Source of the DNA: Symsagittifera roscoffensis
Lineage: Eukaryota; Xenacoelomorpha; Acoela; Convolutidae
Length of the DNA stretch: 64,000 nucleotides
Direction of reading: 5' to 3'
Assembly: GCF_963678635.1 (NCBI RefSeq)
Contig: NC_087063.1
Coordinates: 68,614,727-68,678,726, forward strand
Shown here: positions 1-10,214 of the stretch, in pieces
Numbering within the stretch: the first letter of the stretch is position 1
How the letters are laid out: every line of letters begins with the position of its first letter
Made by a program: the position numbers and the translations under genes
The notes under the pieces: generated by a model
What the model was told of the DNA's origin: nothing
The model's input: the letters and a program-made list of their open reading frames with translations, nothing else
Database searches by the model: none

Positions 1-1060
1 CCGATTGTACCCTCCACCGATTGCAAATTTCCGAGTTAAGGGTCTTAATTCGGTATTTTGGTGCAAAAGAGGTTTTAGCAATATTAGTTAACGACTACTA
101 ATAGATTATTATCCTTACTATATATTACTTATCTCCTATTTAGACCCGAGAAACACCCCAATTTTGTCGAAAATTACTGATTTTCGACCAAACTGTCAAA
201 CCCCAAAATTTTAGATATCCGAGCTTTTCCGAACGGCAAAAAGCTTTTGTAAGTTGACCTACTACGTAGTTCAACCTCCCTAATTGAAGAAACCGCGCGG
301 AAAAAGATTTTATAGAAGTTGGCGAAAACAATATTTTTTCGATCAAAATTTTTGTGATTTTCCGAATTTCGTCAATATGTTTTGAGGATCGTGTTTTTGA
401 GTTTTTAGAGTTAGAGCGATGGAAATTTTTGTATTAGGAGCGTGCTAGCAAAATTTGCTCGGTTGCTAGAGAGATTTTTGAGGAACCCTCCGAATAGCTC
501 CGTGGATAGAGCTAGAGTCTTAAAGATTGGAAAAGGAAGTAATCTGAGGGTCCAAATTTGATAGTTTTTGGCCAAATTTTTGTTTCCAAACCAATTTTGA
601 TCCAATTTTTTTTTGCATTTTTCCAGTGCCGTAGGGGTCTATTACGCTCGTTTCAATTGTTTTTGGGCCCTTTCACTAAGAATTGTGGAAAAAATCTTTC
701 AGAACCTATATAGGTGGTGAAAAAAGGCCAATTTGACGAACGCGTTTTTGGCAATTTCTCAAAGACTAGCAAACCGATCGGGATAGTTTTGGTACCATAA
801 GTCGACGTTTTTGACCACTTTGTTGGTGGACCGCAACCGTCTTTGGGTTGATAACTTCAGGAAACGAAAATTTTTTAGAATTTGTTGGTTCGGAGGGTCC
901 AAATTTTAGGGAACGCTCCGAGCGGCAGAAAAATTTAAGAGATCACTTTTTTGTCCTACTGGGAAGGTTGACCATGTCAGCCAACCTGGTTTTAAGTCAA
1001 TTAGACCGCATTCGGAGGCTTTACAGCGGTTGAAATATCCCTTTTCTCGATTTTTGGGAA

Positions 1061-1415
1061 CCCTCCGAAGTAACCCTCCGGAGTCAGCTAAGCTCCTTAG
1101 CAATCCTCCTTAGTGGAAACTTTCCACGAGACCCTCCGAAGAAATCAAAACAACCTCCCACATATTTTTAGCTTGTTTTGACAATTTCTGAGACTAGTTG
1201 GAGACCCTTCCAAGTGAGATTTGAAAAAATTGAAATTTTGAAGGAACCCTCCGAAGTAACCCTCCGGAGCGTTTTAAGCCTCTTATTGACCCTCCTTAAG
1301 GAGTTTAAGGGGAACCTCCGAAGTAACTTGGGTGACTAAGGTACCCTCCGAAATAACCCTCCGAAGTAAGCTAAGTGTCTTAACAACCCTCCGGAGTAAT
1401 CCTCCGGAGTGACTT
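1061..1415 (+). repeat. Cluster of CCCTCCGAAGTAA / CCTCCGGAG motifs in leader
   Basis: Near-identical phrases CCCTCCGAAGTAACCCTCCG occur at 1061 and 1247, with variants at 1343-1375 and 1386-1410. Each contains or abuts the self-complementary octamer CTCCGGAG or its relative CTCCGAAG. The same cluster sits at 8197-8551 in the second copy. Such a cluster could form alternative stems in the leader RNA or be a relic of local duplication; no function is shown. Confidence 0.6.
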
Positions 1416-1718
1416 AAGCCCTTAAGCCCCTTAACGACCCTCCTTATTGAAAACTCAGGGGTATCTTCCGGGGCAATTTGAGCAAGTAAAATATCCAATT
1501 AGAGTCGGAATGAAAAGTTAATTACTAACGGGCGTGCATATTAGGATTATAAAAACCCATTTAACCCGGAAATTTGTGATCAACTTTGGATTCTAGATCG
1601 GCTTTATCAAAAGTACCCAAGCCAATTTTTTTTCGATTGTGATTTTGGTTGTGTGGTTGCCTTGAGCTACTTAATAGGAAAGCTCGGGCGATCCGGGAAC
1701 ACATATAAGAAGACCTCG

Positions 1719-1747
1719 GTGAGTGTATTAGGCAAATGAACACTCAC
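1719..1747 (+). promoter_or_regulatory. Leader hairpin 1 (also a 5' splice-site match)
   Basis: GTGAGTGT and ACACTCAC form a perfect 8-bp stem around a 13-nt loop. The 5' arm, preceded by CG, also matches a metazoan 5' splice site (GTGAGT). The identical element lies at 8855-8883. Confidence 0.55.
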
Positions 1748-1903
1748 TTGAGAAGAAGAGTTGTTACCAGCTCTCAAGCACTTGGGGCGTCCCGGGTGTG
1801 TGAGCGCATTTTCATAGACTTTAGAAATTTTCGATCAGAGGTTGCCTTGATCTACTTAGTAGGACAGCTCGGGCAATCTCAGGACACCTAAAGGAAGATT
1901 TCG

Positions 1904-1932
1904 GTGAGTGTATTAGACAAATACACACTCAC
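1904..1932 (+). promoter_or_regulatory. Leader hairpin 2 (duplicate of hairpin 1)
   Basis: The same 8-bp stem GTGAGTGT/ACACTCAC has a near-identical 13-nt loop (ATTAGACAAATAC against ATTAGGCAAATGA) and sits 185 nt after hairpin 1. The stem arms match exactly while flanking sequence differs, which suggests the pairing is kept. Copy at 9040-9068. Confidence 0.55.
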
Positions 1933-2254
1933 TTGAGAAGACTGCGTCCTGGGCTGCGTTCTTTTGGAAAGTTCCAATTGAGGGAAGTCTTTTTCTTTAA
2001 GACTAAGTTTTAACTATCTGTTACTGAAGCCATCACTGCTCTTTTATAATATAATGTTTGATCTTAAACGAGGCAGTGATTTTATACGAGTGTGCTGGTA
2101 AGAATGATACTTAACGAAAGGTCGCTGTCGCCTATAGGATATTCTTATCTGGTTATCAGTTGTGTTTTGTGTATTGACCATATCTTGTGAAAATTTTGTG
2201 ATACTGTTACACTGGGTAATTAAGTAGAGTTGGCAATGTCTAGACACTAAGTAG

Positions 2255-2689
2255 GCCTGACAACGAAAGATCACATGAGAAAGCATCAAAAGGAGTATCG
2301 ACAGTTCCAGGCCGAGATTGGGCCAGAAGCTTTCAAGAGCCCCCCTGTTGACCCACCGAAATGCGATCACGACAGGATGGAAGAGAGTGGGTAAGATGTC
2401 TAGAGACAATACCAAAGCGAGGGAATCGATACTAGAGGAGGACCTGGCGAAGAACGTGAGCTTGAGCCTGCACAACTCCTTTTGTTTGAACCGGGAATCT
2501 AGGGTGAAGGCACTACCCAACCAGGCAAAGAGGTTGCAGGAGCAAAGAGAATGGATGCGATCCTATGAACAGCTGAAGGCTTGGGAGGAAATCGTGATTA
2601 GCTCCGATGATGAAGAAGAACTGTTGAGACAGTTTGCCGTATCAAGTACTTCAGGGTGTGGCACCTCCAAGGCGAAGAGTGCGAGATGA
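2255..2689 (+). pseudogene. ORF4 C-terminal fragment (element D)
   Basis: The translation matches the last ~140 residues of ORF4 in element B (50500-50927), including ESILEEDLAKNVSLSLHNSF and SYEQLKAWEEIVISSDDEE. The first ~28 codons are in another frame because of an extra C near 2340; from 2318 the frame is open to the stop at 2687-2689. The tail is rich in Lys/Arg/Glu with an acidic SSDDEE patch. No fold recognised. It starts abruptly at the leader junction, so it is a deletion product rather than a gene with its own start. Confidence 0.8.
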
Positions 2690-3094
2690 GTGGATGGTTT
2701 GAATGGATCTTGAGTCTTGAGAGGGAAGGGGGGCGTGAGTGTGGATCCGGGTGAAACCTGGGTTCACAGAAAAAGAAATTTTAACGAATCAAATATTGTT
2801 ATTAATATACTATATTTACTATATAAATCAAAATGCTGCATGACAATTTCCTGATTGAATGGGACAAAAGAAATTTTAAATGATTGGCTTAAAAAGCAAG
2901 AATTCAAGGGTGCAGGTGTGTGCAGATTTTGATTGCTGTTTAGCGATAGTGTGAAAATTTTACATGGCCGTGAATTTTGGGGTGTAGATAAACTTAAGTC
3001 TGCTGTAAATGACCACTGGCACTGTACCTTGAGCAACACTTGATTTTCTGGGACTCACTGGCAGACGACAGCACGCGATGAGGACATCGATCTC
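2690..3094 (+). other. 3' untranslated region of element D
   Basis: Non-coding and AT-rich, it aligns throughout with 50928-51351 of element B. It contains long A/T runs around 2770-2840 and no ORF of note. It separates the ORF4 stop from the polypurine tract. Confidence 0.75.
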
Positions 3095-3108
3095 GAGTCC
3101 GGGGAGTA
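3095..3108 (+). promoter_or_regulatory. 3' polypurine tract, element D
   Basis: GAGTCCGGGGAGTA lies immediately before the LTR start TGTGCC, the position expected for the plus-strand primer of an LTR retrotransposon. The same 14 bases precede the 3' LTR of element B (51352-51365). Confidence 0.75.
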
Positions 3109-4017
3109 TGTGCCAGTCGGTCATATTTGGAAGTTTGACCTTGAGAGAAGCAAAAAACACTTAATTTTGGGGTGAAATTTAATTTTTCAAAAATTCGAAT
3201 GGAGCCTGTCATGCACGATTTTCTCGCGATAACTGAAAGTCAAAAAAGAGAAGTCAGAACAATCGAGTGACAATCGCGGGAAAGTTGCAAGATAAATCAG
3301 TAGGAAATTGCTATTCGCAATTTCCGTCACAGTAATAATCTAGAGTAGAGCTGTCCCATTTGAAACAGAAAGAAGCGTATTCCCACGAACTGGATTATTG
3401 TGACTTAACTAGAGTATTATTCTAAACTGGACTAGAGTGAACCTTCGGTGGAAACGTGGACAGCTTGAGTGTCCCAATGGTTCACGAGAAACTACAGTCT
3501 AGAGTACAAACTTGTTCTTGTTGTTAAAACTGACAAACATTAAACTCATTCTAGTTACATTATTTAATTCTCGAGTTAATTACCGACTGAAGTACTTCCC
3601 TTTCTTGAGCGTGCTACAATGTGAGTACTAATTTAAATTTCTAGAGTGTGTTTTATAATTGTTATGTTGAGGTAAGGCGAGTTTTAGGTTGATCCATCTG
3701 AAATGGATCAAAGTTCTACTGTCTAATAAAAAGTAACTTAACGGATTGTTCCAACCCGGTTTTTAGCGGCGTTCATGTATTTTGGGTATCTAGAGACCTA
3801 AGTATGAGGACGTTCTTAATTCTAGAATGGGGGGATATTTTAGTAGTAGCCTTTAAGCTGTAACGGGTCGTAGTCTCATGTCACAAACGAACCGAATTGG
3901 CTCCGTCTGATTTGAGGTAGAAAAACACAAGAGATAGTGTCCCTGACTCTTGAGCCAATAGTTATAGGGCCTATTTTTCTTAAGCCTCATGTGTGACTGC
4001 AGTAGACGAATGTTACA
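3109..4017 (+). repeat. 3' LTR of element D (909 bp)
   Basis: Begins TGTGCCAGTCGGTCA and ends GTTACA; collinear with LTRs at 4821, 33341, 51366 and 52479. Shared landmarks are a 9-bp inverted repeat GGAAATTGC/GCAATTTCC (3303-3325), a GTGAGT splice-donor-like site (GT at 3621), a hairpin before AATAAA (3689-3730), and a TTTTTCTTAAGC segment near the 3' end. What follows is not a primer-binding site but LINE sequence, as expected for a 3' LTR. Confidence 0.85.
3689..3730 (+). promoter_or_regulatory. Hairpin plus AATAAA poly(A) signal in LTR
   Basis: TTGATCCAT pairs perfectly with ATGGATCAA across loop CTGAA (3689-3711); AATAAA follows at 3725-3730. The same arrangement occurs in the LTRs at 4821, 33341 and 52479, which marks the likely end of the R region. 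Confidence 0.65.
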
Positions 4018-4790
4018 TTTCGTCGATGGTTTTGCTTTGCACTGTTTCCTGTGGCAGATTGTTCCAGTCGAGAGGTGCTCTTATCGTGAAGAAATTTTTT
4101 CGCATTTCTAGATTTGCTTTACGTATTACTACTTTACATGCGTTACCTCTAGAATCCCTATCATTCCGCTCGAATAGTCCCGCAGTGGCATTCCTATCAT
4201 ACAAACCATAGCAGATTTTAAACATTTCTATCATTGTCCCTCTTTTCCTTCTGTATTCCAGCGATGATAGATTCGGTTCTTTAAGGCGTTCGTAATAGGA
4301 TAAATTTTTCATACCACTAACTAGACGAGTTGCTCTTCTTTGTACGTTTTCCAAGATCTTTTGATGCTTGATCAGTCTTGGGTGCCAGATTAAGTTCGCA
4401 AATTCAAGGTGTGGCCGTATCAAGCATTTGTAGATGTTTAAAAATACTTGTTTCGTGACTTTAGTGAAGCTTTTCTTAATTACTGCTATCATGCCAATTG
4501 CCTTATTGGCTTTTGTAGTGATGTGTGTTTCGAATGTCAGTTTGTTGTCCAGCCAGATACCCAAGTCTTTTTCGAGTTGCCCTTCTTTAACGTTTTCGCC
4601 ATTGATTTTATAAATCCTCTCCATATCCAATTTCTTGGTTCCTATTGTCATGATACGTTTTATACGTTTTTCTTGAATGATGTTCAATTTGATATCGAAA
4701 GTCGGAGAAACACAATCAATGGCGTTGTACAATCTTTCAGAAAATTTAGACGAGCTCCTCCCGAGCACAGAAAACCTGGGTAGACAATCC
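4018..4790 (-). pseudogene. Non-LTR retrotransposon (CR1/L2/Jockey-like) RT C-terminal fragment
   Basis: The minus strand encodes about 250 residues typical of the end of LINE ORF2 proteins: KDLGIWLDNKLTFETHI after the RT palm/thumb, then VQRRATRLV with the downstream YYERLK, LSSLEYRR and GTMIEMFK phrases. The catalytic YADD region is absent and the frame runs into LTR sequence, so this is a 5'-truncated relic. It lies between two LTRs of the large family and is unrelated to them. The exact clade cannot be set from this piece. Confidence 0.75.
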
Positions 4791-4820
4791 TTGAACCGAA
4801 AACAAAATTACCATGATATA

Positions 4821-5680
4821 TGTGCCAGTCGGTCATTTTTGGAAGTTTGACCTAGAGAAAACGTTCAGTCTTGATTTTGGGGTGAAATACAATTTTTCAA
4901 AAATTCGAATTGAGCATGTCATGCTCAAGTTTCTCGCGACAACTGAAAATGCAAGAAAATAAGTTCAGAAGAACCGAACTACAATCGCGGGTAAGTAGTC
5001 AGAAATTAGCAGCTGGAAATTGCTACGCGCAATTTCTAAAACATAATTCGAACAAGAGTAGCACTGTCTTATTCTTGGCAGAAGACGGAATAAGATCACG
5101 AGTGGAGAAGAGAGGAATTAGAGTGGATCAGAATCTAATTAGTGGATCAGAGAAATTAGGGTAACTTGTTTCTTGAGTCAAAACTTCTTTATTTCAAACT
5201 TAAGTTAAATTTAATTACCCCATCAACTCTAGAATTGCTTTAAAATTTAGTTAGTGAATTCAAGCGGTCGTGTCGGTATGTGAGTACCTAATTTAATTTT
5301 TTTGAAAGTGTTTTATATTGTTATGTTGAGTTAGGGAGAATTTTTAGGTTGATCCATCTGAAATGGATCAAAGGTTCACTGTCTAATAAAAAAATATATA
5401 TATACATAAGGTTCCGACCCTGTTTTTAACGGCAATGGCGTATTTTGGGTATTTTGAGACCTGAATAAGGGGGCGTTCTGATTTTCCAGAGCGGGGGGTA
5501 TTTTGATAGTGGCCTTTAAGCTGTAACGCGGGTCTTAGTCTCATGTCGCAAGTGAACCGTATTGGCTCCAACCGCTTGAGGTAGAAAAACACAAAAGATA
5601 GTGTCCCTGACTCTTGAGCCAATGGTTATTAGGCCTATACTTTTGAACCCCGTTTGTGACTTAAGTAAGCCATTGTTACA
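4821..5680 (+). repeat. 5' LTR of a truncated element (860 bp)
   Basis: Starts TGTGCCAGTCGGTCA and ends TTGTTACA. It carries the inverted repeat (GGAAATTGC with a one-base-changed partner), a GTGAGT site (GT at 5280), the hairpin 5349-5371 and AATAAA at 5385-5390. A primer-binding site follows 11 bases later, so it is a 5' LTR. Its internal region is lost: only about 30 bp of leader remain after the primer-binding site before the next LTR at 5737. That remnant matches the start of element C's leader (53402 on). Confidence 0.85.
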
Positions 5681-5691
5681 TAGTGTTTCTA

Positions 5692-5706
5692 TGGCGCTCC
5701 TGTGTG
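5692..5706 (+). promoter_or_regulatory. Primer-binding site of truncated element
   Basis: TGGCGCTCCTGTGTG begins with the TGG that pairs with a tRNA CCA end; one change from the family's TGGCGCTCCTGGGTG. Confidence 0.6.
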
Positions 5707-5736
5707 TTTTTACGACTTCAAGACTACGGGATCGAA

Positions 5737-6417
5737 TGTGCCATTCTGTCAGATTGGCACATCGCAATCTTCCGGCATGACACGAAAATAGAAATAGAGG
5801 CCCTAGCGATAACAAAACTGTTGCAAAGGGGGGTCAGAATATTCTGGCGTTTTAATTTTCATAAATTCGATTTGTGACGTCACATTTCTCCAAATTGCAA
5901 AAACGGCCATTTTGAGCCAAAAAGTGACAAAAAACAGAACAACAGCTAAAATAGTGAAAAACAGTTAAACGAGAACGATAAAAAAAACGAAGCCTCTTAT
6001 CGTGACGATCACGCACGATAAGACAGCTAATTAGAGACGACAGGCGGAAAGGAGGCTTCAGTAGGGAAAGAGTAAAGAGCAGTACCCTCCCGTGCCACGA
6101 ATTCGGAGTAAAAACGACGTTATTACAGGGAAATCGCGAAAGCGGAGGCTCGGCCCCCCAGAGACACTATATGGTGAAGGACTAAAAAAACCTGATTTTT
6201 TAGCTACTCTGATGCTGTAAAATTTTGAATTAACACCGGCATTGATTGATATTTTAATATTAGTAACTTTTTATTTACCCCTAGACAGACCAAAAAATCA
6301 ACTGGCTAGATCGAGACGGTGAAAAACTAGTAGAATTTAGGCAACTGACGCCGGCCACTCGTTAATATGTACTTTTTCTACGCTCCGTCACTGTGTAGTA
6401 TTTGGGCCAATGTTACA
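5737..6417 (+). repeat. Divergent 5' LTR of element A (681 bp)
   Basis: Begins TGTGCCATTCTGTCAG and ends AATGTTACATAG, like the other LTRs, and is followed by the same spacing and primer-binding site. The middle has diverged and is shorter; I cannot find the poly(A)-signal hairpin. It contains a perfect palindrome AGAATATTCT (5836-5845, a heat-shock-element-like pair) and TGACGTCA (5875-5882, a full CRE-type site). It sits inside the remnant leader of the LTR at 4821, so it inserted after that element. Confidence 0.65.
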
Positions 6418-6429
6418 TAGACGTTTTTA

Positions 6430-6446
6430 TGGCGCTCCTGGGTGGG
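6430..6446 (+). promoter_or_regulatory. Primer-binding site, element A
   Basis: TGGCGCTCCTGGGTGGG lies 12 bases after the LTR end. Its complement, CCCACCCAGGAGCGCCA, resembles the 3' end of metazoan tRNA-Asn (T-stem CCCACCC, acceptor, CCA) with two adjacent differences by memory. The primer identity is an inference. Confidence 0.65.
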
Positions 6447-7136
6447 CCTGTTTAAGGCATAAGACCATCATGATCAGCAAACGTTTCAGTATGCCCAAGT
6501 CAGAGGCTTTAGTGACCTTTGTTGCACTAGGGGGAAGGTGCCGACCCTCCGCCTAGTACTATTTAGCTTGTTAACATAGTTAACACCAAAAATTCCGGGG
6601 GCCGGAGGGTTAGGTGGGAAGTCATGAGCCCGCTGATCCCAAAGTCCCGGGACCAAAAACAATCAATGAGAAAGCGTAAAACTGAACAAAAATAGTGTAT
6701 AACCAAGAAAAAACCAAAAACAAATTTATCTGAAAAGAAAAAAAGTACAAAAAACAGTAAAAAGTCCAAAAAAGACCAAAAACAGTAAAAAAACATACAG
6801 TGACAGTTTATATGTTATTTTCGGACGAGATGTGATCTGACCTTCCTATTTGTTGTTGTTTCAGATTGATTTATATCATTTCTGATTGAGAGATTGAGTG
6901 TTTTGGTGGCGGGTTAGGTACCCTCCCTTGAGTGTTATTTGAGTATTTAAGCACGTTAATGTTGATTTTGCCGGTGACCGGAGGGTAGAGTGGAAAGCTG
7001 ACCAACGCTTTCCAGACTCAACAGGGACATCAGGGACAACATCCACAACGACTGTTGGGTATCATTGACCCAATTTTAGTATCGTTTGGGTACTATTTCA
7101 TTAAAACTTAAGTGGTGGGGGCACGATTGGCGCGGT
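6447..7136 (+). other. Element A leader, 5' portion
   Basis: Non-coding. It has an A-rich, low-complexity stretch (6640-6800), a TTGTTGTTGTTTCAG string at 6851-6865 that fits a 3' splice site, and two CCTCC/GGAGG-rich blocks near 6540-6610 and 6920-6995. The only open frames read A/T-rich repeats and are not credible genes. Confidence 0.55.
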
Positions 7137-9390
7137 CCGATTGTACCCTCCACCGATTGCAAATTTCCGAGTTAAGGGTCTTAATTCGGTATTTTGGTGC
7201 AAAAGAGGTTTTAGCAATATTAGTTAACGACTACTAATAGATTATTATCCTTACTATATATTACTTATCTCCTATTTAGACCCGAGAAACACCCCAATTT
7301 TGTCGAAAATTACTGATTTTCGACCAAACTGTCAAACCCCAAAATTTTAGATATCCGAGCTTTTCCGAACGGCAAAAAGCTTTTGTAAGTTGACCTACTA
7401 CGTAGTTCAACCTCCCTAATTGAAGAAACCGCGCGGAAAAAGATTTTATAGAAGTTGGCGAAAACAATATTTTTTCGATCAAAATTTTTGTGATTTTCCG
7501 AATTTCGTCAATATGTTTTGAGGATCGTGTTTTTGAGTTTTTAGAGTTAGAGCGATGGAAATTTTTGTATTAGGAGCGTGCTAGCAAAATTTGCTCGGTT
7601 GCTAGAGAGATTTTTGAGGAACCCTCCGAATAGCTCCGTGGATAGAGCTAGAGTCTTAAAGATTGGAAAAGGAAGTAATCTGAGGGTCCAAATTTGATAG
7701 TTTTTGGCCAAATTTTTGTTTCCAAACCAATTTTGATCCAATTTTTTTTTGCATTTTTCCAGTGCCGTAGGGGTCTATTACGCTCGTTTCAATTGTTTTT
7801 GGGCCCTTTCACTAAGAATTGTGGAAAAAATCTTTCAGAACCTATATAGGTGGTGAAAAAAGGCCAATTTGACGAACGCGTTTTTGGCAATTTCTCAAAG
7901 ACTAGCAAACCGATCGGGATAGTTTTGGTACCATAAGTCGACGTTTTTGACCACTTTGTTGGTGGACCGCAACCGTCTTTGGGTTGATAACTTCAGGAAA
8001 CGAAAATTTTTTAGAATTTGTTGGTTCGGAGGGTCCAAATTTTAGGGAACGCTCCGAGCGGCAGAAAAATTTAAGAGATCACTTTTTTGTCCTACTGGGA
8101 AGGTTGACCATGTCAGCCAACCTGGTTTTAAGTCAATTAGACCGCATTCGGAGGCTTTACAGCGGTTGAAATATCCCTTTTCTCGATTTTTGGGAACCCT
8201 CCGAAGTAACCCTCCGGAGTCAGCTAAGCTCCTTAGCAATCCTCCTTAGTGGAAACTTTCCACGAGACCCTCCGAAGAAATCAAAACAACCTCCCACATA
8301 TTTTTAGCTTGTTTTGACAATTTCTGAGACTAGTTGGAGACCCTTCCAAGTGAGATTTGAAAAAATTGAAATTTTGAAGGAACCCTCCGAAGTAACCCTC
8401 CGGAGCGTTTTAAGCCTCTTATTGACCCTCCTTAAGGAGTTTAAGGGGAACCTCCAAAGTAACTTGGGTGACTAAGGTACCCTCCGAAATAACCCTCCGA
8501 AGTAAGCTAAGTGTCTTAACAACCCTCCGGAGTAATCCTCCGGAGTGACTTAAGCCCTTAAGCCCCTTAACGACCCTCCTTATTGAAAACTCAGGGGTAT
8601 CTTCCGGGGCAATTTGAGCAAGTAAAATATCCAATTAGAGTCGGAATGAAAAGTTAATTACTAACGGGCGTGCATATTAGGATTATAAAAACCCATTTAA
8701 CCCGGAAATTTGTGATCAACTTTGGATTCTAGATCGGCTTTATCAAAAGTACCCAAGCCAATTTTTTTTCGATTGTGATTTTGGTTGTGTGGTTGCCTTG
8801 AGCTACTTAATAGGAAAGCTCGGGCGATCCGGGAACACATATAAGAAGACCTCGGTGAGTGTATTAGGCAAATGAACACTCACTTGAGAAGAAGAGTTGT
8901 TACCAGCTCTCAAGCACTTGGGGCGTCCCGGGTGTGTGAGCGCATTTTCATAGACTTTAGAAATTTTCGATCAGAGGTTGCCTTGATCTACTTAGTAGGA
9001 CAGCTCGGGCAATCTCAGGACACCTAAAGGAAGATTTCGGTGAGTGTATTAGACAAATACACACTCACTTGAGAAGACTGCGTCCTGGGCTGCGTTCTTT
9101 TGGAAAGTTCCAATTGAGGGAAGTCTTTTTCTTTAAGACTAAGTTTTAACTATCTGTTACTGAAGCCATCACTGCTCTTTTATAATATAATGTTTGATCT
9201 TAAACGAGGCAGTGATTTTATACGAGTGTGCTGGTAAGAATGATACTTAACGAAAGGTCGCTGTCGCCTATAGGATATTCTTATCTGGTTATCAGTTGTG
9301 TTTTGTGTATTGACCATATCTTGTGAAAATTTTGTGATACTGTTACACTGGGTAATTAAGTAGAGTTGGCAATGTCTAGACACTAAGTAG
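7137..9390 (+). repeat. Leader repeat, copy 2 (element A)
   Basis: Nearly identical copy of 1-2254, offset 7,136 bp. Here it continues into unique sequence at about 9391 (TTTTGTGTAACTTG), leading to gag. It contains the duplicated hairpins at 8855-8883 and 9040-9068 and the CCTCCGGAG cluster at 8197-8551. No ORF shared with related proteins. Confidence 0.75.
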
Positions 9391-10214
9391 GCCTTTTGTG
9401 TAACTTGTACTGAGTCACTTATAATATCTCTACGAGATCGAAGGTATATTTTTCTTACTAGAGGACTCGAGTGAGTAGACTTGAGAAAAGTTTTTCGAAT
9501 TTTATTTTGAATTTTGTGCATTGCCGTCGAAAACTTTTTTATCACAATGCATGCAGCGCAGGGACTCGTTAGGTACAACAACTAAGATTCCCAAGCTGAG
9601 TACGGGGACTACACGAAAGTTCAAAACACGGCGTAGCCAATCCACGGTTAGCAGCATTTCCTATGTCTTTGCTGATGAAGCAACGACTAAAGGTCAGGCT
9701 GGCCTTTCAGTGAGCGGAATGAAATTAAGAAGCGAGAAGAACCTCGATGGCAATCAGGGGCAAAGTGGTGAAACCGGACGGGCGAGCGAGACGCTTACGG
9801 ACCCCTTCGAGGAAGGGAAGCAAACGCTGATCCGACCCGACTACCACCATCACGCGGACCTGGAAGAGCCAGGCGAGGAATTTGAACGGGAGGAAGTTGA
9901 AAGAAGCGAGGAGGCCTCGCAGCGTTCCGAGGCCGAACCGCGAGAAGAAGTATTGTTCAGGGGAATGTCCAAGTCAGAGACAAAGGGTAACAATTGTAGA
10001 AAAGAACAATCACCTCTAGTCAAGCAGAATAAGAATGCGTTGATGTCAAGTATAAGTCCGAGTGAAGAACAAACGAGTTCGAAGCCAAGAAAAGCTGGAA
10101 GTTTTTGTACGATGATTGCATGGCGTCATTACAAACTGAATGTCTATCTTCCAGTAATGACCATCCGGAGATAGCCCATCCGGATGTGGACTTCACTCGT
10201 GCCCAAGGAATGAC
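9391..10214 (+). pseudogene. Element A leader end / gag N-terminal region (broken)
   Basis: An open frame at 9521-10174 encodes a Ser/Thr/Glu/Arg-rich, low-complexity protein (217 aa) with a strongly acidic middle (EEPGEEFEREEVERSEEA). Charged, disordered N-termini are also seen in element C gag (55617-55970), so this may be the gag N-terminus shifted out of frame with the part from 10215. There is no recognisable domain, and the ATG at 9521 is only the first available. Confidence 0.4.

Larger units (their letters stand above)
1..2254 (+). repeat. Leader repeat, copy 1 (element D, left end cut by window)
   Basis: This stretch is repeated at 7137-9390. I noticed a single difference (G at about 1319, A at about 8455), so identity is above 99.9%. 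It has no long open frame. In element A the second copy lies between the primer-binding site and gag, so I read it as part of a long 5' untranslated leader rather than an LTR or gene. It holds a cluster of CCTCCGAAG/CTCCGGAG motifs, an imperfect duplication of about 105 bp (1655-1760 and 1838-1943), and two hairpins. At 2254 it joins ORF4 sequence directly, so everything from gag to most of ORF4 is missing in this copy. Confidence 0.75.

Noticed and set aside
2044-2520. Minus-strand ORF of 158 codons over the leader/ORF4 junction
   Set aside because: Crosses a rearrangement breakpoint and is antisense to ORF4; in the second leader copy the frame ends differently.
6563-6796. Minus-strand ORF rich in Phe/Leu (apparent membrane protein)
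   Set aside because: Reads an A-rich low-complexity leader stretch; hydrophobicity is a composition effect.
1-9390. The 2.25-kb direct repeats as LTRs of an element spanning 1-9390
   Set aside because: No primer-binding site follows the first copy or polypurine tract precedes the second, the copies do not begin TG or end CA at their divergence points, and genuine LTR plus primer-binding site lie upstream of the second copy at 5737-6446.
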